Assembly: GCA_934193545.1 (NCBI GenBank)
Contig: CAKPVL010000056.1
Location: forward strand, 1 to 5,090
DNA from: an uncultured Granulicatella sp.
GTDB taxonomy: Bacteria; Bacillota; Bacilli; Lactobacillales; Aerococcaceae
Reading direction: 5' to 3'
Length of the DNA: 5,090 nucleotides
Part shown: positions 1-4,841 of the stretch, in pieces
Layout: each line of letters starts with the position of its first letter
Position numbering within the stretch: position 1 is the stretch's first letter
Program-made: the position numbers and the translations under genes
The notes under the pieces: generated by a model
What the model was told of the DNA's origin: nothing
The model's input: only the letters and a program-made list of their open reading frames with translations
The model's database searches: none

Positions 1-714
1 TTATTCTTGAACTTTTTGGAACTGAAGGACAATTGTTTCTGGAAGATTATAAATTTCGTCATTTCCACTGAGTGTTAACGTTAGAATATCATTTTCGATT
101 GAATATGAATATGTGACAGGTTTGTCGCTGAGAACAGAAGTTGTTGCTCGTATGTCACCTGCAAAGAAAATTGGGGCAGTGAAAGTAATGGTTTTTGCTT
201 GAGTGTCCACTTTCCCGTTTTTAATCGTTCCATCAAGGGTCTGCTTATCCTCTGAAAGACCACCGACTGCATCAGGGAATTTTTTGAAAAGAAGTTCAAC
301 ATAGCTCTGATATCGTTTGAGTCCTTCTTCTTTTGAAATATTTTGATTTTTAAACTCAGTATCATAGTATGCTTCAAAGCTAATATTCATATCATAGGCG
401 CCATGATATTCAGCAGTATTACCATTAATCGTAATTTCAGAAGCAATCGTTGTTTTTTCAGCACCGATTAGCATAATTAGCAATCCGTCAAATTGATCAA
501 CCGGATTAGTGTATATTAGAATGCTTTCTAGACTGTCACGCAGATTATAAATCTTCCATTTTCCATCTAAAGAAACTTCCTGTTTGGCAATTTCAGTGGT
601 CGCTTCAGTCTGAGCAACAGTGGATTCTTCTTGTTTTCCGGTACAGCCTGCTAGAAGTAGAAGTGAAAGGAAAGCAATCCACAGCGTTAATTTTTTTGTT
701 ATTGATTTATACAT
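1..714 (-). CDS. Predicted surface lipoprotein, single paralogous domain (second gene of operon)
   Basis: This is a 237-residue protein of unrecognised family, complete: the TAA stop occupies the first three bases of the window. Seen: a basic N-terminus, a hydrophobic stretch and the lipobox LLAGC with the predicted lipidated cysteine at residue 24, so the protein should be anchored outside the cytoplasmic membrane after Lgt and Lsp processing. A T/E/Q-rich linker covers residues 25-48. The domain then starts at GKW (51-53), carries a KVDTQAKTITF strand around 168-178 and a TYSYSIENDILTLTL segment around 201-215, and ends FQKVQE. These landmarks match the other lipoproteins of the window. It is the most divergent copy, with unusual spacing in the first half (residues 65-100). 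It follows the upstream gene by 14 bases and is probably cotranscribed from the promoter near 1460. A lipocalin-like ligand-binding barrel is one possible fold; no catalytic motif is visible and the function is unknown. Confidence 0.9.
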   Translation of the reverse strand: MYKSITKKLTLWIAFLSLLLLAGCTGKQEESTVAQTEATTEIAKQEVSLDGKWKIYNLRDSLESILIYTNPVDQFDGLLIMLIGAEKTTIASEITINGNTAEYHGAYDMNISFEAYYDTEFKNQNISKEEGLKRYQSYVELLFKKFPDAVGGLSEDKQTLDGTIKNGKVDTQAKTITFTAPIFFAGDIRATTSVLSDKPVTYSYSIENDILTLTLSGNDEIYNLPETIVLQFQKVQE

Positions 715-720
715 GTGAAG

Positions 721-728
721 GCTCCTTT
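721..728 (-). promoter_or_regulatory. Ribosome binding site of the 714-1 gene
   Basis: AAAGGAGC on the minus strand directly follows the TAG stop of the upstream gene and sits 7-8 bases before the ATG at 714. The run TAGAAAGGAG (stop plus ribosome binding site) is identical at the other operon's internal junction, where it covers 2306-2315. This placement supports both the chosen start and translation from a shared mRNA. Confidence 0.8.
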
Positions 729-1418
729 CTATTCTGTTACTTTCTTGAATGTCATTTTCATGGTTGCTAAAACTCCACGCTCGTTATTGCCTCTAGCGCT
801 GACTACGAGCGTATCCCCATCTAATTCATATTGATAGGTGATTGGACGAGCAGGTTGCATGGTGATTCCTAATGAAAATGTCATGAGGAGAATTGGTGTT
901 TCTTTAAAAGTAATCGTTTTGTTACTTGTATCTATAGCACCTTCAGGCAGAGAGAAATCGAATTGGTTCGTTTCTTTGTCCATCTCGATTTTAGTGACTT
1001 TTAAAGCTGGAAGGATTTTTGCATAACCATCATATAAAACAGACTTGAATTCGGATTTATCTGGGAAAGCATTTTTATAAATATGTTCATATAGATTCTC
1101 GTAATATTTTGTGAAGTTATAGCTGTATTTAAATTCAGCTTCATTTCCTGAAATAACGAGTTGCGGTTTCCAGTCAGCTAAATCATCAATCGCATAGGCG
1201 TACTGCGTTGGATCTGCACCTCTGAGGACAAATGATTTTCTTAAAGTGGTCTTCACATCGGTTAATTCCCAAGTGCCATCAAGAGTTTCGTTCTGCGCAA
1301 CAGTTGTTTCTTGTGTAGTTGCTTGGCTAGTTGTTGTTGCGGTACTGCATCCTGCAAATAGGAGGGCACATAAAATCGTTAACGTACCTAGCCAATATTT
1401 TTTAGTCCATTGTTTCAT
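729..1418 (-). CDS. Predicted surface lipoprotein, single paralogous domain (first gene of operon)
   Basis: This 229-residue lipoprotein has no family I can name. The signal peptide has basic residues at 2-7, a hydrophobic core and LLFAGC with the predicted lipidated cysteine at residue 24; phenylalanine at -3 is tolerated but less usual. Residues 25-45 form a Thr/Gln-rich linker. The domain opens at GTW (48-50), followed by KTTLRKSF and KPQLVISGN (84-92), which parallel RSTLERSL and TPTLTITGD in the 2297-1587 protein. AIDTSNKTITF (161-171) and TYQYELDGDTLVV (194-206) follow, and the end is FKKVTE. By these details it belongs to the same subtype as the 2297-1587 protein and the C-terminal half of the 431-residue protein. 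The ATG is chosen because GGAGG lies 7 bases upstream. It has its own promoter-like sequence and lies beyond the 1521-1553 terminator, so it starts a separate transcription unit with the 714-1 gene. Confidence 0.9.
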   Translation of the reverse strand: MKQWTKKYWLGTLTILCALLFAGCSTATTTSQATTQETTVAQNETLDGTWELTDVKTTLRKSFVLRGADPTQYAYAIDDLADWKPQLVISGNEAEFKYSYNFTKYYENLYEHIYKNAFPDKSEFKSVLYDGYAKILPALKVTKIEMDKETNQFDFSLPEGAIDTSNKTITFKETPILLMTFSLGITMQPARPITYQYELDGDTLVVSARGNNERGVLATMKMTFKKVTE

Positions 1419-1425
1419 AAAAGGA

Positions 1426-1430
1426 CCTCC
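1426..1430 (-). promoter_or_regulatory. Ribosome binding site of the 1418-729 gene
   Basis: GGAGG on the minus strand, 7 bases before the ATG at 1418. This is a strong Firmicutes-type site that fixes the start codon. Confidence 0.85.
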
Positions 1431-1447
1431 TAAAACTTGTTCTTCTT

Positions 1448-1475
1448 ATTATATCGTAACTCTTTGTGACAAAAA
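1448..1475 (-). promoter_or_regulatory. Probable promoter of the 1418-1 operon (weak -35)
   Basis: A perfect TATAAT lies at 1453-1448 on the minus strand, about 30 bases before the start codon. The best spaced -35 is a poor match (TTTTTG at 1475-1470, 16-base spacer). A better-looking TTGTCA at 1472-1467 leaves only a 13-base spacer. It lacks the paired GTGAAA elements found upstream of the other two promoters, so this operon is probably controlled differently, perhaps with an activator. Confidence 0.5.
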
Positions 1476-1520
1476 TCGCAAATCATTCTACGGAATACTT
1501 TAAAGTGTTGATAGGATATA

Positions 1521-1553
1521 AAAAAAGAATGTAGTGAAACTACATTCTTTTTT
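1521..1553. terminator. Intrinsic terminator, bidirectional, ending the 3050-1587 operon
   Basis: A perfect 15-bp inverted repeat, left arm AAAAAAGAATGTAGT (1521-1535) and right arm 1539-1553, with a 3-base loop. The A and T runs at the ends give a U-tract on either strand. It lies 33 bases beyond the stop codon at 1587 and separates this operon from the 1418-1 operon. A near-copy lies at 3284-3316. Confidence 0.9.
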
Positions 1554-1586
1554 GTTTTGTCTAAGTAAGTCACCCTGGTGAATGGA

Positions 1587-2297
1587 TTATTCCGCTACTT
1601 TTTTGAAATGCATTGTGTAGTAGAGAGTAACCGCATCTCCATTGTCAAGGTCTTGTTTTTGTTCGAGTGACAGTGTTAATATTCCATCTTCAAGGGTATA
1701 TTTATAGGTCACTGGATATACGAATTTCCCACTCGAGAATGTTACTAAATCAATGAACATTGGTGCGTTCTTGAATTCAAACGTACCGGCACTTTCGTTA
1801 ATGGTGATTTCCTTTAAGGTTTGATGGATTTCATATTTTTCATCATTGAACTCAAAGCTGAGGGGGAGATTATGTTTGTTATAAGTTTCCAGGTTTTTTT
1901 TCAAATCGTCATACTGATTTTTAATATATTGTTCTTTGGTTCCTTGGACACCTGTTAACTTTTGAGCCTTCGCGTAGTCATAGAAGTTGCCGACAGCCAC
2001 ATTGGTCGTTGCTGTAAGATCGTATACGGCAGAATCCCCTGTAATCGTTAGTGTCGGCGTCACGTCCTTGAAGGCATCAGAGTAGATAAGTCGGCGTGGA
2101 AGTCGACTCGAAAACTCCTCATATCCTAAGCTACGTTCGAGAGTACTTCTGAAGTCGATTTGTTCCCATTTTCCTTCCAGTGGATTGGAAGGAGCAGTTG
2201 TTGTAGTTGTTGTAGTAGCAGTTTGATTTCCGCAGCCGGCAAGCATTAAAAGAGAGCAGCCAGCAATGAATAATGGTTTTAAGTATTGTTTAAACAT
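1587..2297 (-). CDS. Predicted surface lipoprotein, C-type paralogous domain (second gene of operon)
   Basis: This is a 236-residue lipoprotein of unrecognised family. LMLAGC puts the predicted lipidated cysteine at residue 22; an IAGC at 11-14 is too close to the N-terminus to be the processing site. A run of seven threonines plus flanking residues (26-38) forms the linker. The domain starts EGKW (41-44) and continues IDFRSTLERSLGYEEF, PTLTITGD, a Tyr/Lys-rich helical middle with KEQYIKNQYDDLKKNL (121-136), then TYKYTLEDGILTLSLEQ (197-213) and the end HFKKVAE. It aligns over its whole length with the C-terminal half of the 431-residue protein (IDFRPALQRSLAY, LKPTLNITG, KDEYIKNQF, FKKVAE); the last 23 bases at the two stop codons are identical. 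It starts 15 bases after the upstream gene's stop and is followed by a strong terminator. No catalytic motif is visible; ligand binding is only a guess. Confidence 0.9.
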   Translation of the reverse strand: MFKQYLKPLFIAGCSLLMLAGCGNQTATTTTTTTAPSNPLEGKWEQIDFRSTLERSLGYEEFSSRLPRRLIYSDAFKDVTPTLTITGDSAVYDLTATTNVAVGNFYDYAKAQKLTGVQGTKEQYIKNQYDDLKKNLETYNKHNLPLSFEFNDEKYEIHQTLKEITINESAGTFEFKNAPMFIDLVTFSSGKFVYPVTYKYTLEDGILTLSLEQKQDLDNGDAVTLYYTMHFKKVAE

Positions 2298-2304
2298 GGT
2301 CGCG

Positions 2305-2312
2305 TCTCCTTT
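2305..2312 (-). promoter_or_regulatory. Ribosome binding site of the 2297-1587 gene
   Basis: GAAAGGAGA spans this point on the minus strand: it sits between the TAG stop at 2315-2313 and the ATG at 2297, with 8 bases from AGGAG to the start. The whole intergenic gap is 15 bases, which supports cotranscription of the two genes. Confidence 0.8.
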
Positions 2313-3050
2313 CTATTTCTTTTCTGCACTTGGTACGCGTTTGAAAGTCAGTTCAAAATGAACAGGAAGATTATCCTTCGTCTTCATATCGGCGTAGATG
2401 GTCAAGATGCCGTCTTTTACTTCATAGTTGTAAGTTGCTGGATCGAATCTATGATCTTTACCCGCTGTCGTTAGAGGGAAGGAGTCAAGAATCATGAGCC
2501 CTTCGTCAAATGTGACAGTCTTTGCTTTTTCGTCAATAGTTCCTGTAGCCTCGTAGCTATAAGTTCCAGTCGATGTATCCATTGATGCTTTATATTTCTT
2601 GAAGTTTTGCACGAATTCTGTTTGTCCGTTAATATAACGGCTAACAAATGCGTCTTCTGTCATTTTTTTCTTATCCTTAGAAATATCGTAGTAAGCTTTG
2701 GCAAATTTCTTCGAGTCATATTGATAGCTTAGCGTTGCATTTGTGCCATCAACGGATAATTTCATCTTGAAATCTTTAAAGGCTTCAATAAATTTTTTAA
2801 AAGTATAAGAGTTCATATCAAATGGGGAAAAAGCTGTTTGAATCGATTCGAGCTCAAATACGGATTCCCATTCACCAGCGATATTATTTGAATCTTTTTG
2901 TTCTTGTTGCGCTTGCGCTTGTTGTGCTTGCGCTTGTTGCGCGTTATTGGCATTTTGATCTGAAGCTTGGTTCTGTCCACATCCAGCAATCACAAAAACT
3001 GTGGCAAGAGAGAAGAGACCAAGAAACAGTTTCTTAGTTTGTCTAATCAT
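2313..3050 (-). CDS. Predicted surface lipoprotein, D-type paralogous domain with AQAQQ-repeat linker (first gene of operon)
   Basis: This 245-residue lipoprotein has no recognised family. FVIAGC gives a predicted lipidated cysteine at residue 24. The linker (25-56) is almost entirely Q, A, N, D and S and contains two AQAQQ units encoded by a 15-bp DNA repeat. The domain begins GEW (59-61), followed by AFKDFKMKLSVDG (90-102), NFKKYKASMDTSTGTYSYEA (149-168), TIDEKAKTVTFDEG (171-184), TYNYEVKDGILTIYA (206-220) and KDNLPVHFELTFKR (225-238). It aligns along its length with the N-terminal half of the 431-residue protein (DFKMDMKIE, DFKKYKVSMNKETGVFSYEA, KKDNLPVHYELHFKR). The start is supported by AAGGAGG 7 bases upstream. 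A good promoter lies about 40 bases upstream, and the next gene follows after 15 bases. The function is unknown; pairing with the downstream gene in the same order as the two halves of the fused protein suggests that the two products work together. Confidence 0.9.
   Translation of the reverse strand: MIRQTKKLFLGLFSLATVFVIAGCGQNQASDQNANNAQQAQAQQAQAQQEQKDSNNIAGEWESVFELESIQTAFSPFDMNSYTFKKFIEAFKDFKMKLSVDGTNATLSYQYDSKKFAKAYYDISKDKKKMTEDAFVSRYINGQTEFVQNFKKYKASMDTSTGTYSYEATGTIDEKAKTVTFDEGLMILDSFPLTTAGKDHRFDPATYNYEVKDGILTIYADMKTKDNLPVHFELTFKRVPSAEKK
2903..2942 (-). repeat. 15-bp tandem repeat (about 2.7 copies) encoding the AQAQQ linker
   Basis: Plus-strand units CTTGTTGCGCTTGCG (2903-2917) and CTTGTTGTGCTTGCG (2918-2932) differ at one base and are followed by a partial third unit (2933-2942). 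The unit is a multiple of three, so gain or loss would change linker length by five residues without breaking the frame. It lies between the lipid anchor and the folded domain. Confidence 0.85.
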
Positions 3051-3056
3051 TGTTAG

Positions 3057-3064
3057 ACCTCCTT
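3057..3064 (-). promoter_or_regulatory. Ribosome binding site of the 3050-2313 gene
   Basis: AAGGAGGT on the minus strand, 7 bases from AAGGAGG to the ATG. The complete segment AAGGAGGTCTAACAATG is identical to that of the 431-residue gene, which is one mark of the cassette duplication. Confidence 0.9.
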
Positions 3065-3090
3065 CAAACAGATTGTTGTATTATGCTTAT

Positions 3091-3119
3091 ATTATACTTC
3101 TAATATTTTTGTTTTACAA
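3091..3119 (-). promoter_or_regulatory. Promoter of the 3050-1587 operon
   Basis: TTGTAA (3119-3114), a 17-base spacer and a perfect TATAAT (3096-3091) on the minus strand form a housekeeping-sigma-type promoter. The start of transcription would be near 3084, giving a leader of about 34 bases. It occupies the same relative position as the promoter at 4714-4686. Confidence 0.8.
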
Positions 3120-3120
3120 G

Positions 3121-3169
3121 GGTTTTCACAAAAATTACCATCTTCTTCCGTCATTTCACCATTATTCAA
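3121..3169 (-). promoter_or_regulatory. Conserved upstream region with paired GTGAAA elements (candidate operator)
   Basis: On the minus strand GTGAAA occurs at 3159-3154 and again at 3129-3124, exactly 30 bases apart; the second abuts the -35 box. The outer copy lies in a 22-base block (3148-3169) that matches the block upstream of the 431-residue gene at 21 positions with a one-base gap. Direct repeats near three helical turns apart and next to the -35 suggest an activator or other dimeric regulator. Common ancestry of the duplicated promoters would also explain the match. Confidence 0.45.
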
Positions 3170-3283
3170 CAGGAAAAGAAGGAGCCAATCAGCTCTTCAT
3201 TTATTAGAGTAGATTGGATGGAGATTCGGATAAACAGACTTTACGGTTCTGCCTCTATTTAAGAAGATAACTATTAGGACATA
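3170..3283. other. Spacer between duplicated cassettes, no feature seen
   Basis: About 110 bases between the upstream elements of the 3050-1587 operon and the terminator of the 431-residue gene. I see no gene, strong hairpin or convincing promoter here. The resemblance to the region upstream of the 431-residue gene stops near 3175, so one edge of the duplicated unit is probably close to that point. Confidence 0.5.
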
Positions 3284-3316
3284 AAAAAAGAATGTAGTAA
3301 TACTACATTCTTTTTT
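3284..3316. terminator. Intrinsic terminator, bidirectional, ending the 431-residue lipoprotein gene
   Basis: A perfect 15-bp inverted repeat, left arm AAAAAAGAATGTAGT (3284-3298) and right arm 3302-3316, with a 3-base loop and A/T runs that give a U-tract on either strand. Both arms are identical to those at 1521-1553; only the loop differs (AAT instead of GAA on the plus strand). It lies 34 bases beyond the stop codon at 3351. Confidence 0.9.
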
Positions 3317-3350
3317 AGAGCTGTCTGGGAAAATATTCCTAGCGAAGAGA

Positions 3351-4646
3351 TTATTCCGCTACTTTTTTGAATTTGGCAGACATAACCGTATTTAAATTAT
3401 TATTGCCATCGCGTTGCTCAATCGTCAACGTTAAAATATCTCCATCAATCGAGTATTTATACGTCGTTTCTTTATTGGCAGGTCCAATAGATAGGATTGC
3501 AAGCTGCACAATATTGATCGCTTCTGGGAAGACAATCGTTTGGTTTGCTGTATCTAATTTACCATTTTTCAATACAGAATGAATCGTGCTATTATCTTTA
3601 TCAAATTCATAAGTTGTATTTGGGTAGTCTTTAGCAGCAGATTGTAGATTGACTGATAATTTAGTAAATTGATTTTTAATATATTCGTCTTTTGTTTGCG
3701 TTACTTTAGATCCGTCTTTTTGTTTTAAGTAATCGTAGAACATTCCAAAACCATCCGCTAGAGATACAGTATAGTCGAATTCAACAGATGTACCTGTAAT
3801 GTTTAACGTTGGTTTTAAATCTTTCCATGCTTCAGGATAAATTAGCTTGATAGCTGAATCATCATTTTTGAAATCTTTATAGGCTAAGCTACGTTGAAGA
3901 GCTGGTCTGAAGTCAATGGCTTGCCATTTTCCTTCAATTGGAACTGGGTCTTTTTGAGTAGTGCTACCTTTACGTTTGAAGTGTAGTTCATAGTGAACTG
4001 GAAGATTATCCTTTTTCGCTTTTCCGTCAATCGTTACGTAAAGCATGTCATCTTTTAGTTCGTAATGATATGTGTTTGGCGAAATGCGGTTTTCACCAAA
4101 TGAGAAGAAGAATGAGTTTGCTACTGAAATTCCTTCATCAAAGGTCATAGTTTTGGCATCTTGATCAATAGAACCCGTTGCTTCGTAGCTAAATACACCT
4201 GTTTCTTTATTCATGCTGACTTTGTATTTCTTAAAGTCGGCTGCGAGGTTTTCATGAGAGTCATATTGGAGTTTTTTGAATTCTTCTTCAGGCTTTCCTT
4301 TAGCGTCTTTTGAGAAAGTGGAGAAAGCTTTAATAAAGTTATCAATGTTATAATCGTATTTAATCGTTGCCGTATTGTTTTCAATCTTCATGTCCATTTT
4401 GAAGTCTTTGACAGATTCAAGCAATCGTCCAAAGTTTAATCCATAGAGAGTATAGGCTCCGATGGAATACGAAAAAGCATCGACTACATCGACCAATTCC
4501 CAATCACCATCAATTGTTTCTACTTTTGGTGCTTCTGTTTGAGCAGAACTTTGAGAGTTGCTTTGGTCTTGAGAACAAGAAGCCAGTACGAAGACTGAGA
4601 ATAGAGCAACAAATGCTAAAAATAATTTCTTATAATGTCTAAACAT
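3351..4646 (-). CDS. Two-domain predicted surface lipoprotein, natural fusion of the D-type and C-type paralogs
   Basis: This 431-residue lipoprotein belongs to no family I recognise. FVLASC places the predicted lipidated cysteine at residue 24; a Q/S-rich linker covers 25-43. The first domain (about 46-225) begins GDW and contains DFKMDMKIE, DFKKYKVSMNKETGVFSYEA, TYHYELKDDMLYVTI and KDNLPVHYELHFKR, matching the 245-residue protein encoded at 3050-2313. A short linker, KGSTTQKDPVP (226-236), leads into the second domain (237-431). That domain begins IEGKW and contains IDFRPALQRSLAY, LKPTLNITG, KDEYIKNQF, TYKYSIDGDILTLTIEQ and FKKVAE, matching the 236-residue protein encoded at 2297-1587. The gene therefore equals the two-gene operon with the internal stop, ribosome binding site, second signal peptide and second lipid anchor removed. 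The start is set by AAGGAGG 7 bases upstream. It has its own promoter and terminator. The function is unknown; both domains lack visible catalytic motifs. Confidence 0.92.
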   Translation of the reverse strand: MFRHYKKLFLAFVALFSVFVLASCSQDQSNSQSSAQTEAPKVETIDGDWELVDVVDAFSYSIGAYTLYGLNFGRLLESVKDFKMDMKIENNTATIKYDYNIDNFIKAFSTFSKDAKGKPEEEFKKLQYDSHENLAADFKKYKVSMNKETGVFSYEATGSIDQDAKTMTFDEGISVANSFFFSFGENRISPNTYHYELKDDMLYVTIDGKAKKDNLPVHYELHFKRKGSTTQKDPVPIEGKWQAIDFRPALQRSLAYKDFKNDDSAIKLIYPEAWKDLKPTLNITGTSVEFDYTVSLADGFGMFYDYLKQKDGSKVTQTKDEYIKNQFTKLSVNLQSAAKDYPNTTYEFDKDNSTIHSVLKNGKLDTANQTIVFPEAINIVQLAILSIGPANKETTYKYSIDGDILTLTIEQRDGNNNLNTVMSAKFKKVAE

Positions 4647-4652
4647 TGTTAG

Positions 4653-4660
4653 ACCTCCTT
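4653..4660 (-). promoter_or_regulatory. Ribosome binding site of the 431-residue lipoprotein gene
   Basis: AAGGAGGT on the minus strand, with 7 bases from AAGGAGG to the ATG at 4646. The segment through the ATG is identical to that of the 3050-2313 gene. Confidence 0.9.
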
Positions 4661-4685
4661 AATAGAGTAATTCTAATATAATTAA

Positions 4686-4714
4686 ATTATAACGATTACA
4701 ATTTTTATTTGCAA
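4686..4714 (-). promoter_or_regulatory. Promoter of the 431-residue lipoprotein gene
   Basis: TTGCAA (4714-4709), a 17-base spacer and a perfect TATAAT (4691-4686) on the minus strand. The predicted transcription start is near 4679, with a leader of about 32 bases. Spacing and context match the promoter at 3119-3091. Confidence 0.82.
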
Positions 4715-4765
4715 CGGTTTTCACGAATTTTACAAGCTTGCCCCGTAATTTCACCGATTATTCAA
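4710..4765 (-). promoter_or_regulatory. Conserved upstream region with paired GTGAAA elements, cre-like overlap of the -35
   Basis: GTGAAA occurs at 4754-4749 and 4724-4719 on the minus strand, 30 bases apart, as in the other cassette. The outer copy lies in the conserved block 4743-4765. TGAAAACCGTTGCA (4723-4710) overlaps the -35 and resembles a catabolite-responsive element (consensus TGWNANCGNTNWCA), but it has two mismatches, one in the central CG, so CcpA control is only a possibility. The matching sequence in the other cassette is a worse fit. Confidence 0.4.
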
Positions 4766-4841
4766 ATGAAAAGTGTAAAAATCTTCTGCACGGCTGGAGC
4801 AGTATTTGAGGTTCTTTAGGTATATTAAGTGAAATTCAGTC
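4766..4841. other. Spacer between promoter region and structured element, no feature seen
   Basis: These 76 bases hold no gene. CTGC and GCAG at 4786-4789 and 4798-4801 could form a weak 4-bp stem, too short to call. TATATT at 4821-4826 has no acceptable -35 at the right distance for a plus-strand promoter. Confidence 0.4.

Noticed and set aside
81..377. Second minus-strand open frame inside the 714-1 gene
   Set aside because: It is an out-of-frame reading within a well-supported coding sequence, with no ribosome binding site of its own.
838..1503. Plus-strand open frames opposite the 1418-729 gene (838-1026 and 1246-1503)
   Set aside because: They lie antisense to a gene with lipobox, ribosome binding site and paralogs, have no good ribosome binding site, and their products show no domain-like pattern.
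2903..2942. Short repeat as a CRISPR-like array
   Set aside because: The units are contiguous with no spacers, 15 bp long, and in frame within a lipoprotein linker.
2286..3582. Plus-strand open frames at 2286-2474, 2822-3037, 3001-3207 and 3367-3582
   Set aside because: They are antisense to lipoprotein genes or run through the mapped promoter and conserved upstream elements, lack ribosome binding sites, and the apparent hydrophobic segments come from translating the reverse of linker and signal-peptide DNA.
4710..4723. Firm call of a CcpA-binding cre site
   Set aside because: Two mismatches to the consensus, one in the central CG, and the equivalent sequence in the duplicate promoter fits worse; kept only as a possibility.
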